Source: Sphingomonadales bacterium | GTDB lineage: Bacteria; Pseudomonadota; Alphaproteobacteria; Sphingomonadales; Sphingomonadaceae | NCBI GenBank assembly: GCA_947470185.1 | Contig: CANIRZ010000006.1 | Span: 1 to 61,887, forward strand | Direction: 5' to 3' | Length of the DNA stretch: 61,887 nt | In this document: one piece after another, positions 38,345-47,003 of the stretch | Numbering within the stretch: position 1 is the stretch's first letter | How the letters are laid out: each line of letters opens with the position of its first letter | Position numbers and translations under genes: made by a program | The notes under the pieces: model-generated | Seen by the model: only the letters and a program-made list of their open reading frames with translations | Told to the model about the DNA's origin: nothing | Databases searched by the model: none

Positions 38345-41223
38345 CACGTTCAAAGCCAAATCGAATTTCCGCAGAGACCCTGCCATCCACCAAGTCAGGA
38401 CTTGTCATCACGAAATTACCAACCAAAGTTGTGGCAAATACCATGCCGTCCCCCGTTTTCGGCACCGTCGCGGGACAAACGGAAGAATCTATTATTAAAG
38501 CCGACGCGCTGCAGCGGGCCATCTTTTACAGTGCTAACTTCTCCAGCATCGCCACGGACGCCAAGGGCGTAATACAGATTTTCAACGTCGGTGCGGAGCA
38601 GATGCTCGGCTATACAGCTGCCGAAGTGACCAACATGATTACGCCAGCGGATATTTCGGATCCGCAAGAGCTCATCGCCCGCGCCCAGTCGCTCAGCGCG
38701 GAATTGGAAACACCGATCACGCCGGGTTTCGATGCGCTGGTATTCAAGGCCTCGCGCGGTATTGAGGACATTTACGAGTTAACCTATATTCGTAAAGACG
38801 GAACGCGGCTTCCGGCTGTTGTTTCGGTAACAGCGCTGCGCGACGGGTTCGACGTAATCATCGGCTATCTGCTGATCGGCACGGACAATACCGCGCGCAA
38901 GGCAGCCGAAGAGGCTCTGTTGCAAGCCGGAGCTTTGCAGAGCGCAATCTTTAACAGCGCAAACTTCTCCAGTATTGCTACCGATGCGCTCGGCGTGATC
39001 CAGATTTTCAACGTCGGAGCCGAACGCATGCTCGGCTACACGGCCGCCGAAGTGATGAACACCATCACCCCCGCGGATATCTCGGACCCTCAAGAGCTAA
39101 TCGACCGCGCACAGGCGCTAAGCTCAGAGCTCGCCACGGCCATCACGCCCGGCTTCGAGGCACTGGTTTTCAAGGCGTCGCGCGGCATCGAGGATATTTA
39201 CGAACTAACCTACATCCGCAAGGATGGCACACGGTTTCCGGCCGTTGTTTCGGTCACTGCGTTACGCGATGCAGCTGGCACGATAATCGGTTATCTATTG
39301 ATTGGCACTGATAACACCGCGCGCAAATTGGTAGAGCAGGAACAGAAGCGATCAGACCAACGCCTGCGTGACCAGCAATTCTACACCCGCTCGCTAATCG
39401 AATCCAACATCGACGCATTGATTGCCACCGATCCGGCGGGCATCATAACGGATGTCAATAAGCAGATGGAAGCACTGACCGGGAGCACACGCGACGAATT
39501 GATCGGGGCGCCATTCAAGGATTGCTTCACCGACCCCAACCGGGCTGAGGCCGGGATCAAAAGGGTACTCAACGAAAAATCGATCACCGACTACGAACTC
39601 ACGGCACGAGCTCGCGACGGCACGCAGACGATGGTCTCCTATAACGCAACCACGTTCTACGATCGTAATCGCACATTACAGGGGGTTTTCGCCGCCGCGC
39701 GCGATGTAACCGAGCGCACGCGTTTCGAGCAGGAGCTGCAACTCGCCAAGGCAGCTGCCGAGAGCGCGAGCAGAACCAAGTCGGATTTCCTCGCCAGCAT
39801 GAGCCACGAGATCCGTACGCCAATGAATGCGATCATGGGCATTTCCGACCTACTGGCCAAGACATCGCTCACGCCCGAACAGGACAAATATGTCCAAATT
39901 TTTCGTCGCGCTGGGGACAATTTGCTCAATCTGATAAATGATATTCTTGATCTCTCGAAAGTCGAAGCCGCGCAGCTTGATCTCGAACAAACAGGTTTTT
40001 TGCTTGGCGATCATGTGGAGAAAGTGATCGAGATAATACTCCCGCGCGCGCAGGAGAAGAACCTCGACCTGCGGTGTGAGATTGCACCCGGCGTCTGTAA
40101 TGAACTTGTTGGGGATCCGGCGCGGCTGCGGCAGGTTCTCCTCAACCTGCTCGGTAATGCCATAAAATTCACTGAGACTGGCGAGGTCTTGCTGACCGTG
40201 GAGCCAGGTCAGATTCACGCAGGGCCAAATGCCTTGCGGTTTACAGTTAGTGACACAGGCATAGGCATTGCCGGCGACAAGCTCACATCGGTTTTTGAAC
40301 GTTTTGCCCAGGCAGATTCGTCAACGACACGCCGGTTCGGCGGCTCAGGCCTTGGGCTGACGATTTCCAAGCAGTTAGTCGAATTGATGGGCGGCCGAAT
40401 CTGGGCCACTAGCGAAATCGGCAAGGGCAGTCTCTTTGGTTTCATTGTACCGTTCGAAATCTGGACCGAGGACAAACGGTTGGTCAATATGCCTACAGAC
40501 GCCAATAGCGATACCCCCCTGCAACCGCTGCGTATTTTGATGGCAGAAGATGGGCCCGACAATTGCACAATTGCCTTGGCGTATCTCGCCGACACGCCTT
40601 ATCAGGTCGACGTTGCCGAAACAGGCGCCATTGCCTGTGAGATGTTCAAGGTGGGTCATTATGACCTCGTGCTGATGGACCGGCAAATGCCAATAATGGA
40701 CGGATTGACTGCGACACGGAACCTGCGCGCATGGGAGAGCGCCAATGGTCGGACGCCCGTTCCTATTATCGCCTTGACGGCTTCAGCCCTGAAGGGCGAC
40801 CGCGAGACTTGTCTGGCGGCAGGATGCACGGCCTATCTAACCAAACCGATCAAACAGGATGTCCTGTTGCAGGCGATTAAGGACCATTCAGAGGCAGAGG
40901 AACACTCTTCGCGAGCGGACGACGTCACAGACAGCAAGACCCAGCGGTCCGCCCAAAGATTGGCGGAACGGATCCCCGCATATCTTGAAAACTGCAGCCA
41001 CAATGTCACCATCATGCAAGAGGCCCTCGACCGCGCTGATTTTGAAGCCGTAGCGATACTAGGCCACAATTTGCGAGGGTCTGGAGGGGCTTTTGGTTTT
41101 CAAGCGATAACCGACTTTGGCGCAGGTCTTGAGCTGGCATCAGAGGACAATGACCTAGACAAAGCCCGCACGTTGTTGCGCGCGTTATCCAGCTATCTGA
41201 AAGGCATCGAAATCCCAGCTTGA
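38338..41223 (+). CDS. Hybrid sensor histidine kinase (PAS-PAS-PAS-HisKA-HATPase-REC-HPt)
   Basis: The 961-residue soluble kinase carries two nearly identical PAS units (residues 57-198 and 199-340), a third distinct PAS (about 345-465), then HisKA with phospho-His 490 in SMSHEIRTPMN, HATPase_c (NLLGNAIKFTETG, DTGIGIAG, GGSGLGLTISKQL), a receiver with Asp 781 in VLMDRQMPIMDG and Lys in LTKPI, and a C-terminal HPt with His 910 in GHNLRGSGGAF. It thus has a complete phosphorelay. No transmembrane helix is seen, so it senses a cytoplasmic signal. The start is unclear: TTG 38338 overlaps the response-regulator gene by 7 bp (GAGG upstream); ATG 38443 is an alternative without a clear SD. Confidence 0.9.
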   Translation: MLARSKPNRISAETLPSTKSGLVITKLPTKVVANTMPSPVFGTVAGQTEESIIKADALQRAIFYSANFSSIATDAKGVIQIFNVGAEQMLGYTAAEVTNMITPADISDPQELIARAQSLSAELETPITPGFDALVFKASRGIEDIYELTYIRKDGTRLPAVVSVTALRDGFDVIIGYLLIGTDNTARKAAEEALLQAGALQSAIFNSANFSSIATDALGVIQIFNVGAERMLGYTAAEVMNTITPADISDPQELIDRAQALSSELATAITPGFEALVFKASRGIEDIYELTYIRKDGTRFPAVVSVTALRDAAGTIIGYLLIGTDNTARKLVEQEQKRSDQRLRDQQFYTRSLIESNIDALIATDPAGIITDVNKQMEALTGSTRDELIGAPFKDCFTDPNRAEAGIKRVLNEKSITDYELTARARDGTQTMVSYNATTFYDRNRTLQGVFAAARDVTERTRFEQELQLAKAAAESASRTKSDFLASMSHEIRTPMNAIMGISDLLAKTSLTPEQDKYVQIFRRAGDNLLNLINDILDLSKVEAAQLDLEQTGFLLGDHVEKVIEIILPRAQEKNLDLRCEIAPGVCNELVGDPARLRQVLLNLLGNAIKFTETGEVLLTVEPGQIHAGPNALRFTVSDTGIGIAGDKLTSVFERFAQADSSTTRRFGGSGLGLTISKQLVELMGGRIWATSEIGKGSLFGFIVPFEIWTEDKRLVNMPTDANSDTPLQPLRILMAEDGPDNCTIALAYLADTPYQVDVAETGAIACEMFKVGHYDLVLMDRQMPIMDGLTATRNLRAWESANGRTPVPIIALTASALKGDRETCLAAGCTAYLTKPIKQDVLLQAIKDHSEAEEHSSRADDVTDSKTQRSAQRLAERIPAYLENCSHNVTIMQEALDRADFEAVAILGHNLRGSGGAFGFQAITDFGAGLELASEDNDLDKARTLLRALSSYLKGIEIPA
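38506..39357 (+). repeat. Tandem duplication of a 142-residue PAS unit
   Basis: Two in-frame copies of 426 bp each (38506-38931 and 38932-39357) encode PAS units that differ at about 17 of roughly 130 aligned residues by eye, for example SANFSSIATDAKGVIQ versus SANFSSIATDALGVIQ. The nucleotide copies differ more, mostly at synonymous sites. The linker after each begins NTARK. Confidence 0.9.
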
Positions 41224-41332
41224 GCTAAAAAGCTACAAAAGTTGGGCTAGTTGGGGCGATTGCCGTCAACGGCGCTTGGGAATGCCGATGAACATATTTT
41301 CCATCAATGATGCACACAAAGCCGTCGCGCCA

Positions 41333-42079
41333 CTAGGCTGAACCATAAGCCTGCCAAAGCAATCTCAAAGCCGCATACCCCACGAGCAACGCGGTTACGG
41401 TGCGCAATAGCCGCGGTGATAGATAGCGCATGCCGAACAGGCTGCCCAATTGTCCTCCGACCAACACCGCGCCCAATAATAGGCCATATTGCATGGCTGG
41501 TTCGGCAAGCGCGTGCGCGCCCGATTTAATGATTTGGCCAAATAGCCCCGCGGCCGAGTTTATCAGAATATAGAGCGACGCAAATGCTGCGATCCGGCGC
41601 GCCTCTGCCCAACGGATGAGATGCAAGACAGGTGCCATGAATATGCCGCCACCGATGCCCGACAAACCCGCCAGCAGTCCAACACCGCCTGAAATAACTA
41701 ACAACATCGGCTTGGACACATTGCGCGGTGCCATCTTGTCCGCTTGCATGAAGAGGGCGATAGACGACGCCAACAAAGCCCCGCCCAATATTGTTAAGAA
41801 CACGACTTGTTTTAACGGCACCAGCCCCCCTGCAAATGCAAGTGGCGCCGATATCAAAAGCAAAGGTAGTACCTGCGGCCATGACACAAGCCCAGCACGC
41901 ACGAAACGGATGCTACCGCCCGTAACGACAATGATATTGCAGAAAAGCGCAATGACCGGGATCAGGCGATAATCAACGCCCCATAAGGCGAGCAAGGCAG
42001 TATATGTTGAGCCTCCGCCGAAGCCTACCGAGGCGTAGACCAACGCAACAACCCCAAAAAGGCCAGCTAACCAGAGCAT
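41333..42079 (-). CDS. TauE/SafE family sulfite/sulfonate exporter-like permease
   Basis: The 248-residue protein is a multi-pass membrane protein with the family's two repeated halves: a Gly-rich ASVGFGGGSTYTALLAL near the N-terminus and GLLAGLSGIGGGIFMAPVLHL in the middle. About eight helices are predicted by eye. Family members export sulfite, sulfoacetate or similar organosulfur anions, but the substrate here is unknown. It lies 24 bp downstream of secA on the same strand and converges on the hybrid kinase gene over a 109-bp gap with no clear terminator. Confidence 0.85.
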   Translation of the reverse strand: MLWLAGLFGVVALVYASVGFGGGSTYTALLALWGVDYRLIPVIALFCNIIVVTGGSIRFVRAGLVSWPQVLPLLLISAPLAFAGGLVPLKQVVFLTILGGALLASSIALFMQADKMAPRNVSKPMLLVISGGVGLLAGLSGIGGGIFMAPVLHLIRWAEARRIAAFASLYILINSAAGLFGQIIKSGAHALAEPAMQYGLLLGAVLVGGQLGSLFGMRYLSPRLLRTVTALLVGYAALRLLWQAYGSA

Positions 42080-42103
42080 CTGCGCCCTCCCCTTATTGTC
42101 GCA

Positions 42104-44833
42104 TCAATACGCCCCGTGACAGTGCTTATATTTCTGCCCCGAACCACATGGGCACGGATCATTACGCCGCAGGTCCGGATTGCCAGCATAAGGGTCGTTT
42201 AATCCCGAAGCTATTGCCGGACGCGGTATCGTTGTCGTGACGAACCCCGATGAACCAGCATCAATGTCGTCGCTATTATCTTCACCGGTAAAAGGATCGA
42301 TATGCGTCGTCAGAAAATCTGGCAATGCGGGCAAGTCCGGTGGAACGAATTCTTCTTCGGCCCGGAAGTCATTCGTCGCGATCGTCTTCGTCACACCTTC
42401 ACGAATTGCGGACAACATCCGCTCAAACAGGCCAAAGGCCTCTTGCTTATACTCGTTTACTGGGTTCTTCTGCGCGTAGGCGCGTAGATATATAACCTGA
42501 CGCAAGGCATCGAGCGTGGACAGATGTTCTTTCCAGTGATGATCAAGCGTTTGCAGCAATATACTCTTTTCAACCTGCCGCCAGACGGCCTCATCAAGCA
42601 CAGCGCCCTTCGCTTTGAACTTGGCATTGGCCATTTCCGACACACGGTTTTCAATGGTTTCCGGATCAAGTCCGTCTTCCTGTATCCAGCTGTCAATATC
42701 TGGGGCAAGGCCAAGCAATTCAGCGCATTTTTGCTTAAGGGACTCAACGTCCCATTGTTCCGGATAGGTACCCTCGGGGCAGTAATCGCCGACAAGAGTA
42801 TTCACGGTGTCGTTAAGCATGTCCTCAATGATATCATCGACGCCTTCGGAATCCATGATCTCGCTGCGCTGATCATAGATAACCTTGCGTTGATCGTTCA
42901 TAACATCGTCATATTCAACGAGTTGCTTACGAATGTCGTAGTTACGCGCTTCCACCTTGCGTTGCGCCGTTTCGATTGCCTTCGATAGCCACTTGCCGCC
43001 AATCGCTTCGCCGTCTTCCAAGCTTGAGTTCATCATCCGCGAGAACAAAGTCTCCGAACCAAAAATGCGCAACAGATCGTCATCAAGTGACAGATAGAAG
43101 CGCGAAAGACCCGGGTCACCCTGTCGACCCGAACGACCGCGCAACTGGTTATCGATGCGGCGGCTTTCATGGCGCTCGGTGGCAAGAACGAACAATCCGC
43201 CAGCCTCTATCACCTTGGCTTTTTCGGCCGCAATTTCGGCCTTCAGCGCGTCGATAGCGGCTTCACGTTCTTGCCCCTCGGGCATGTCGCGTAATTCATC
43301 TTCAAGGCGGAATTCAAAGTTACCACCAAGCTGAATATCCGTTCCACGGCCAGCCATGTTGGTGGCGATCGTTACGCTATCCAAACGCCCCGCTTGGGCG
43401 ACGATACGTGCTTCACTTTCGTGGAAGCGTGCATTCAAGACGCTATGCTTGACGCCTTCCTTCTCCAAAAATTCCGAAAGCAGCTCGGACTTTTCAATGG
43501 ACACTGTGCCCACCAGAACGGGCTGACCACGATCATTGGCTTCTTTGATCGTCTTGGCGATTGCGCCAAATTTGTCTTGCGTGTTTTTGTAGAACTGGTC
43601 GTCCTCGTCAATGCGCTGGACTGGCAGGTTCGTTGGTATTTCAACAACGTTGAGCTTGTAGATCTCATGGAATTCGCCTGCCTCAGTTGCGGCGGTTCCC
43701 GTCATGCCCGACAGCTTCGGGTACATGCGGAAATAATTCTGGAATGTAATGGTCGCCAACGTCTGGTTTTCTGGCTCAATCTCCACGCCTTCTTTCGCCT
43801 CGACAGCTTGGTGAAGCCCGTTCGACCAGCGGCGTCCGTCCATCATACGACCGGTAAATTCGTCGATGATGATAACTTTGCCTTCTTTCACGATGTAATC
43901 AATGTCGCGCTTGAACATCACATTGGCTTTGAGCGCTTGGTCCAAATGATGCACGACCAGTGTGTTTTCATAGTCATACAGGTTTGACCCCGTCAGCAAG
44001 CCAGCGCCTTCCAATATACGCTCGGCTTTTTCTGTGCCATCTTCGGTAAGCGTCACATTGCGGCTTTTTTCGTCTTTATCATAATCGCCCTCGTCCAGTT
44101 GAAGGACAACGGCCTGGACCAGCATGTAAAGCTCTGATTTGTCGTCTGTTGGACCAGAAATGATCAACGGCGTGCGTGCTTCATCAACAAGGATAGAATC
44201 AACCTCATCGACAATTGCGAAGTTGAATGGACGCTGCACCATTTGCGCGCGTTCATATTTCATATTGTCGCGCAAATAATCGAAACCAAGCTCATTGTTG
44301 GTTGCGTATGTGATGTCGCTTTCATACGCGGCACGGCGTTCATGCTCGGCAATGTTTGGAACAACCACGCCCGTAGTGAGACCGAGGAAGCCATATATAC
44401 GGCCCATCCATTCGGCGTCGCGGCGTGCCAAATAGTCGTTCACGGTTACGACATGGACACCCTTGCCTTCAATGGCGTTGAGGTAGCAGGCCAATGTTTC
44501 GGTCAGGGTCTTACCTTCCCCCGTGCGCATTTCGGCGATCTCGCCGCGATGCAAAACAATACCGCCAACCATCTGCACGTCAAAATGGCGCATGCCCATA
44601 ACGCGCTTTGATGCTTCCCGCACTGTGGCGAAGGCCTCAGGCAGGATATCATCAAGCGTTTCGCCAGCGGCGAGCCTGTCGCGGAATATCTGCGTTTGAC
44701 CCTTCAACCGGTCATCATCCATGACCGAGATTTCGGCTTCAAGCGCGTTGATCTGGTCAACGATCTTCATGATTGATTTAACGTAACGGTCGTTCGACGA
44801 CCCAAAAATGGCTTTGGCAAGTCCGCCGAGCAT
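42104..44833 (-). CDS. secA: Preprotein translocase ATPase SecA
   Basis: SecA drives proteins through SecYEG. The 909-residue product has Walker A MRTGEGKT, the DEAD-type [21 protein letters not shown], the preprotein cross-linking region, [16 protein letters not shown] (motif V), [13 protein letters not shown] (motif VI), the helical scaffold and wing domains, and the C-terminal zinc-binding tail [14 protein letters not shown] used to contact SecB and ribosomes. ATG 44833 has AAAGGA 7 nt upstream; that SD can pair with the spacer behind the small exported-protein ORF upstream. Confidence 0.97.
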   Translation of the reverse strand: MLGGLAKAIFGSSNDRYVKSIMKIVDQINALEAEISVMDDDRLKGQTQIFRDRLAAGETLDDILPEAFATVREASKRVMGMRHFDVQMVGGIVLHRGEIAEMRTGEGKTLTETLACYLNAIEGKGVHVVTVNDYLARRDAEWMGRIYGFLGLTTGVVVPNIAEHERRAAYESDITYATNNELGFDYLRDNMKYERAQMVQRPFNFAIVDEVDSILVDEARTPLIISGPTDDKSELYMLVQAVVLQLDEGDYDKDEKSRNVTLTEDGTEKAERILEGAGLLTGSNLYDYENTLVVHHLDQALKANVMFKRDIDYIVKEGKVIIIDEFTGRMMDGRRWSNGLHQAVEAKEGVEIEPENQTLATITFQNYFRMYPKLSGMTGTAATEAGEFHEIYKLNVVEIPTNLPVQRIDEDDQFYKNTQDKFGAIAKTIKEANDRGQPVLVGTVSIEKSELLSEFLEKEGVKHSVLNARFHESEARIVAQAGRLDSVTIATNMAGRGTDIQLGGNFEFRLEDELRDMPEGQEREAAIDALKAEIAAEKAKVIEAGGLFVLATERHESRRIDNQLRGRSGRQGDPGLSRFYLSLDDDLLRIFGSETLFSRMMNSSLEDGEAIGGKWLSKAIETAQRKVEARNYDIRKQLVEYDDVMNDQRKVIYDQRSEIMDSEGVDDIIEDMLNDTVNTLVGDYCPEGTYPEQWDVESLKQKCAELLGLAPDIDSWIQEDGLDPETIENRVSEMANAKFKAKGAVLDEAVWRQVEKSILLQTLDHHWKEHLSTLDALRQVIYLRAYAQKNPVNEYKQEAFGLFERMLSAIREGVTKTIATNDFRAEEEFVPPDLPALPDFLTTHIDPFTGEDNSDDIDAGSSGFVTTTIPRPAIASGLNDPYAGNPDLRRNDPCPCGSGQKYKHCHGAY

Positions 44834-44841
44834 AGATAATT

Positions 44842-44909
44842 CCTTTGAAATATGTGGGAGACGCGCACGTTTGGCGCGCGGTAGGTAGCTATTAAACGCA
44901 CCCCAAAGG
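44842..44909 (-). promoter_or_regulatory. Potential secA SD-sequestering pairing in the secA leader
   Basis: On the minus strand, CCTTTG (44909-44904) is the exact reverse complement of CAAAGG (44847-44842), which contains the secA SD. The pairing can be extended by G-T and A-T pairs on the loop side. The left arm begins about 12 nt after the stop codon of the 90-residue ORF and can also form a local GCGCCC-TTTG-GGGTGC hairpin. Thus a ribosome sitting at the end of the upstream ORF could free the SD. This is a structural reading only. Confidence 0.4.
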
Positions 44910-44920
44910 GCGCAGAAAGC

Positions 44921-45193
44921 CTAACCTAAGATGATATCGTGCCGGTCAACCGGCGTATCTGACTTTACGGGAGCCAGGTTCGCTTTACCGACGGCGGGTG
45001 CAAGTGACGCCTGCGCCTTCGCGGTCTCACGGACCACGGGTTCGCAAGCGGCAACAACTTCAAGCCCAGACGCAGCAACATAAGCCTGCGCAACTGCTGA
45101 ATCCACTGATGCTGACGCAGAAGATACCGGACGCGCCGCCTCTGCAACGGAAAATCCGCTCATCATTGCCAGTAAATAGATCAGTAACCGCAT
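44921..45193 (-). CDS. Small exported protein encoded directly upstream of secA (possible SecM-like leader)
   Basis: The 90-residue product has a clear signal peptide (MRLLIYLLAMMSGFSVAEA, cleavage likely after AEA) and a short Ala/Ser/Val-rich mature part ending DTPVDRHDIILG. I do not recognise the family. It is on the same strand as secA and ends 87 bp before the secA ATG. That position and the export signal resemble E. coli SecM, whose secretion state controls secA translation. However, SecM's key arrest residues (W, I and the GIRAGP end) are not present, nor the RAPP/RAPG ends of the ApdA/ApdP type. ATG 45193 has an AGGCG 6 nt upstream. It may simply be a small periplasmic protein. Confidence 0.65.
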   Translation of the reverse strand: MRLLIYLLAMMSGFSVAEAARPVSSASASVDSAVAQAYVAASGLEVVAACEPVVRETAKAQASLAPAVGKANLAPVKSDTPVDRHDIILG

Positions 45194-45368
45194 ATGTCGC
45201 CTAGTTATGTGCCTGATGCATATAGGAGGGCAAAGCCTATCCGTCTATCCCGAAGCGACGTGTTTTGGGTGCATTGTCGGTTGCGCCAAAAGCGGCCAAC
45301 AGATAAACGACATGCTACATCCCCGCGTCATCGCCTTATATTTATAATTATTACAAGGTTTCAGATAC

Positions 45369-46592
45369 TTGTCTACAATTTCTCCATTATCCGTTCCCTT
45401 TCCCATCATGCCAGAAATCGCTGGCGTAACGCCGCGCGTTGCGCGCGCTGGGTATAAGGATTGGGACCGTAGCGACCTGACCTATGTCGTTTTGGATGAA
45501 GGAACGACCGTGGCCGGCGTGACTACACAGAATCTGTGCTGCTCGGCCGAGGTTGAACTGTGCCGCGCGCATCTGCCGCATGGCCGCGCACGGGCATTGG
45601 TCGTCAATGCAGGCAACAGCAATGCCTTCACGGGGCAGCGTGGCAAAGATGCTGTCGATGCGATCACTGCGCAGGTCGCTGCGCAATTAAACTGCGAAGA
45701 GGCAGAAATATTCGTGTCTTCAACCGGTGTGATTGGCGTCCCCCTGCCCGTCGACAAGGCGCAGGCCGGGCTTCGCGCTGCGTTCGATGCTGCACAGTGC
45801 AGTTGGGAAGACGTCACGCATGCTATTGGGACCACAGACACCTTTGCCAAAGGCGCCACAGCCAGCGCTATAGTCGATGGTCGCAAGGTGCATATTGTGG
45901 GCGTGATCAAGGGATCAGGCATGATTGCACCCGACATGGCCACCATGCTGGGCTATATCTTCACCGACGCCGCAATCGACGCCGCTTTTCTGCAGCATCT
46001 CTTATCTGGGGCCAATCAATCCAGTTTCAGCTGCATCACCGTCGACAGCGACACCTCCACCAGCGATACGGTGCTCGCATTTGCAACCGGCAAGGCAGGC
46101 AATGCGCGGCTGACCTCGTTCGATGACGTTGGAGCCGATGCTTTTGCTGCCGCGTTGAGTGACGTCTGCCGCCAATTGGCCCATTTGGTAGTTCGCGATG
46201 GCGAAGGCGCGCAGAAGTTTATCGAAATCCAAGTGTCTGGCGCCGCCAGCGACGAAAGCGCCCGGCGCGTAGGTTTGGCGATTGCCAATTCGCCCTTGGT
46301 AAAAACCGCGATTGCGGGCGAAGATGCCAATTGGGGCCGTGTCGTCATGGCGGTTGGGAAAGCCGGCGAGCCAGCAAACCGAGACACGCTCTCCATCCGC
46401 TTTGGCGCGACTTTAGTCGCACACAACGGACTTGCCGTTGCCAATTATGACGAGGCGCCCGTTGCGCGTCATTTGCAGCAAAAGGAAATCGAAATCGGCG
46501 TTGATCTGGGCCTCGGGTCTGGAAACGCCACAGTGTGGACATGTGATCTGACCCACGGTTATATCAGCATCAACGCCGATTATCGCAGTTAG
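45369..46592 (+). CDS. argJ: Bifunctional glutamate N-acetyltransferase / amino-acid acetyltransferase ArgJ
   Basis: ArgJ recycles the acetyl group of N-acetylornithine to glutamate in arginine synthesis. The 407-residue precursor contains the self-cleavage site in IAPDMATMLGYI (cleavage before the Thr of ATML), which gives alpha and beta chains. Other signatures are LVVNAGNSNAFTG, VSSTGVIGVPLP and the C-terminal ATVWTCDLTHGYISINADYRS. The start is TTG 45369 behind AAGG; the ATG at 45408 (MPEIAGV) is an alternative. It is divergent from the small ORF ahead of secA and converges on trxA (9 bp). Confidence 0.94.
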   Translation: MSTISPLSVPFPIMPEIAGVTPRVARAGYKDWDRSDLTYVVLDEGTTVAGVTTQNLCCSAEVELCRAHLPHGRARALVVNAGNSNAFTGQRGKDAVDAITAQVAAQLNCEEAEIFVSSTGVIGVPLPVDKAQAGLRAAFDAAQCSWEDVTHAIGTTDTFAKGATASAIVDGRKVHIVGVIKGSGMIAPDMATMLGYIFTDAAIDAAFLQHLLSGANQSSFSCITVDSDTSTSDTVLAFATGKAGNARLTSFDDVGADAFAAALSDVCRQLAHLVVRDGEGAQKFIEIQVSGAASDESARRVGLAIANSPLVKTAIAGEDANWGRVVMAVGKAGEPANRDTLSIRFGATLVAHNGLAVANYDEAPVARHLQQKEIEIGVDLGLGSGNATVWTCDLTHGYISINADYRS

Positions 46593-46601
46593 TTCGCGCG
46601 A

Positions 46602-46922
46602 TTAAAGCGCAGCTTCGAGCCAGCTTTTCAACTGCGCCTTGGGCGCTGCTCCGACCTTGGTGTCAGCAATTTCGCCGCCCTTGAACAGGATCATCGTTGG
46701 TATCCCGCGCACGCCATATTTGGCAGGCGTGTCGGGATGATCGTCAATGTTCAGCTTCACGATCTCAACCTGACCGGCCAACTCTTCGCTGATTTCTTCA
46801 AGGCTTGGACCAATCATCTTGCATGGGCCGCACCATTCGGCCCAAAAATCGACCAATACGGGCTTGCCGGATGCCAGCACGGTTGCGGCGAAATCACTAT
46901 CACCTACGGATTTTGTAGCCAT
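46602..46922 (-). CDS. trxA: Thioredoxin
   Basis: The 106-residue product has the WCGPC active site in FWAEWCGPCKMIGP, the cis-Pro loop RGIPTMILF, and a typical length. It reduces cytoplasmic disulfides. ATG 46922 has GGAG upstream. A 17-residue in-frame extension upstream is rejected. It lies 81 bp after addA and is probably the last gene of the minus-strand run that starts at divL. Confidence 0.95.
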   Translation of the reverse strand: MATKSVGDSDFAATVLASGKPVLVDFWAEWCGPCKMIGPSLEEISEELAGQVEIVKLNIDDHPDTPAKYGVRGIPTMILFKGGEIADTKVGAAPKAQLKSWLEAAL

Positions 46923-47003
46923 GTTAATCTCCTTTGTTAGGTCCCATGTATTCTTGCCGCCTTGGGCTGACAAGGACCATGCGCAATAGTTTTGCTTAAC
47001 CCG

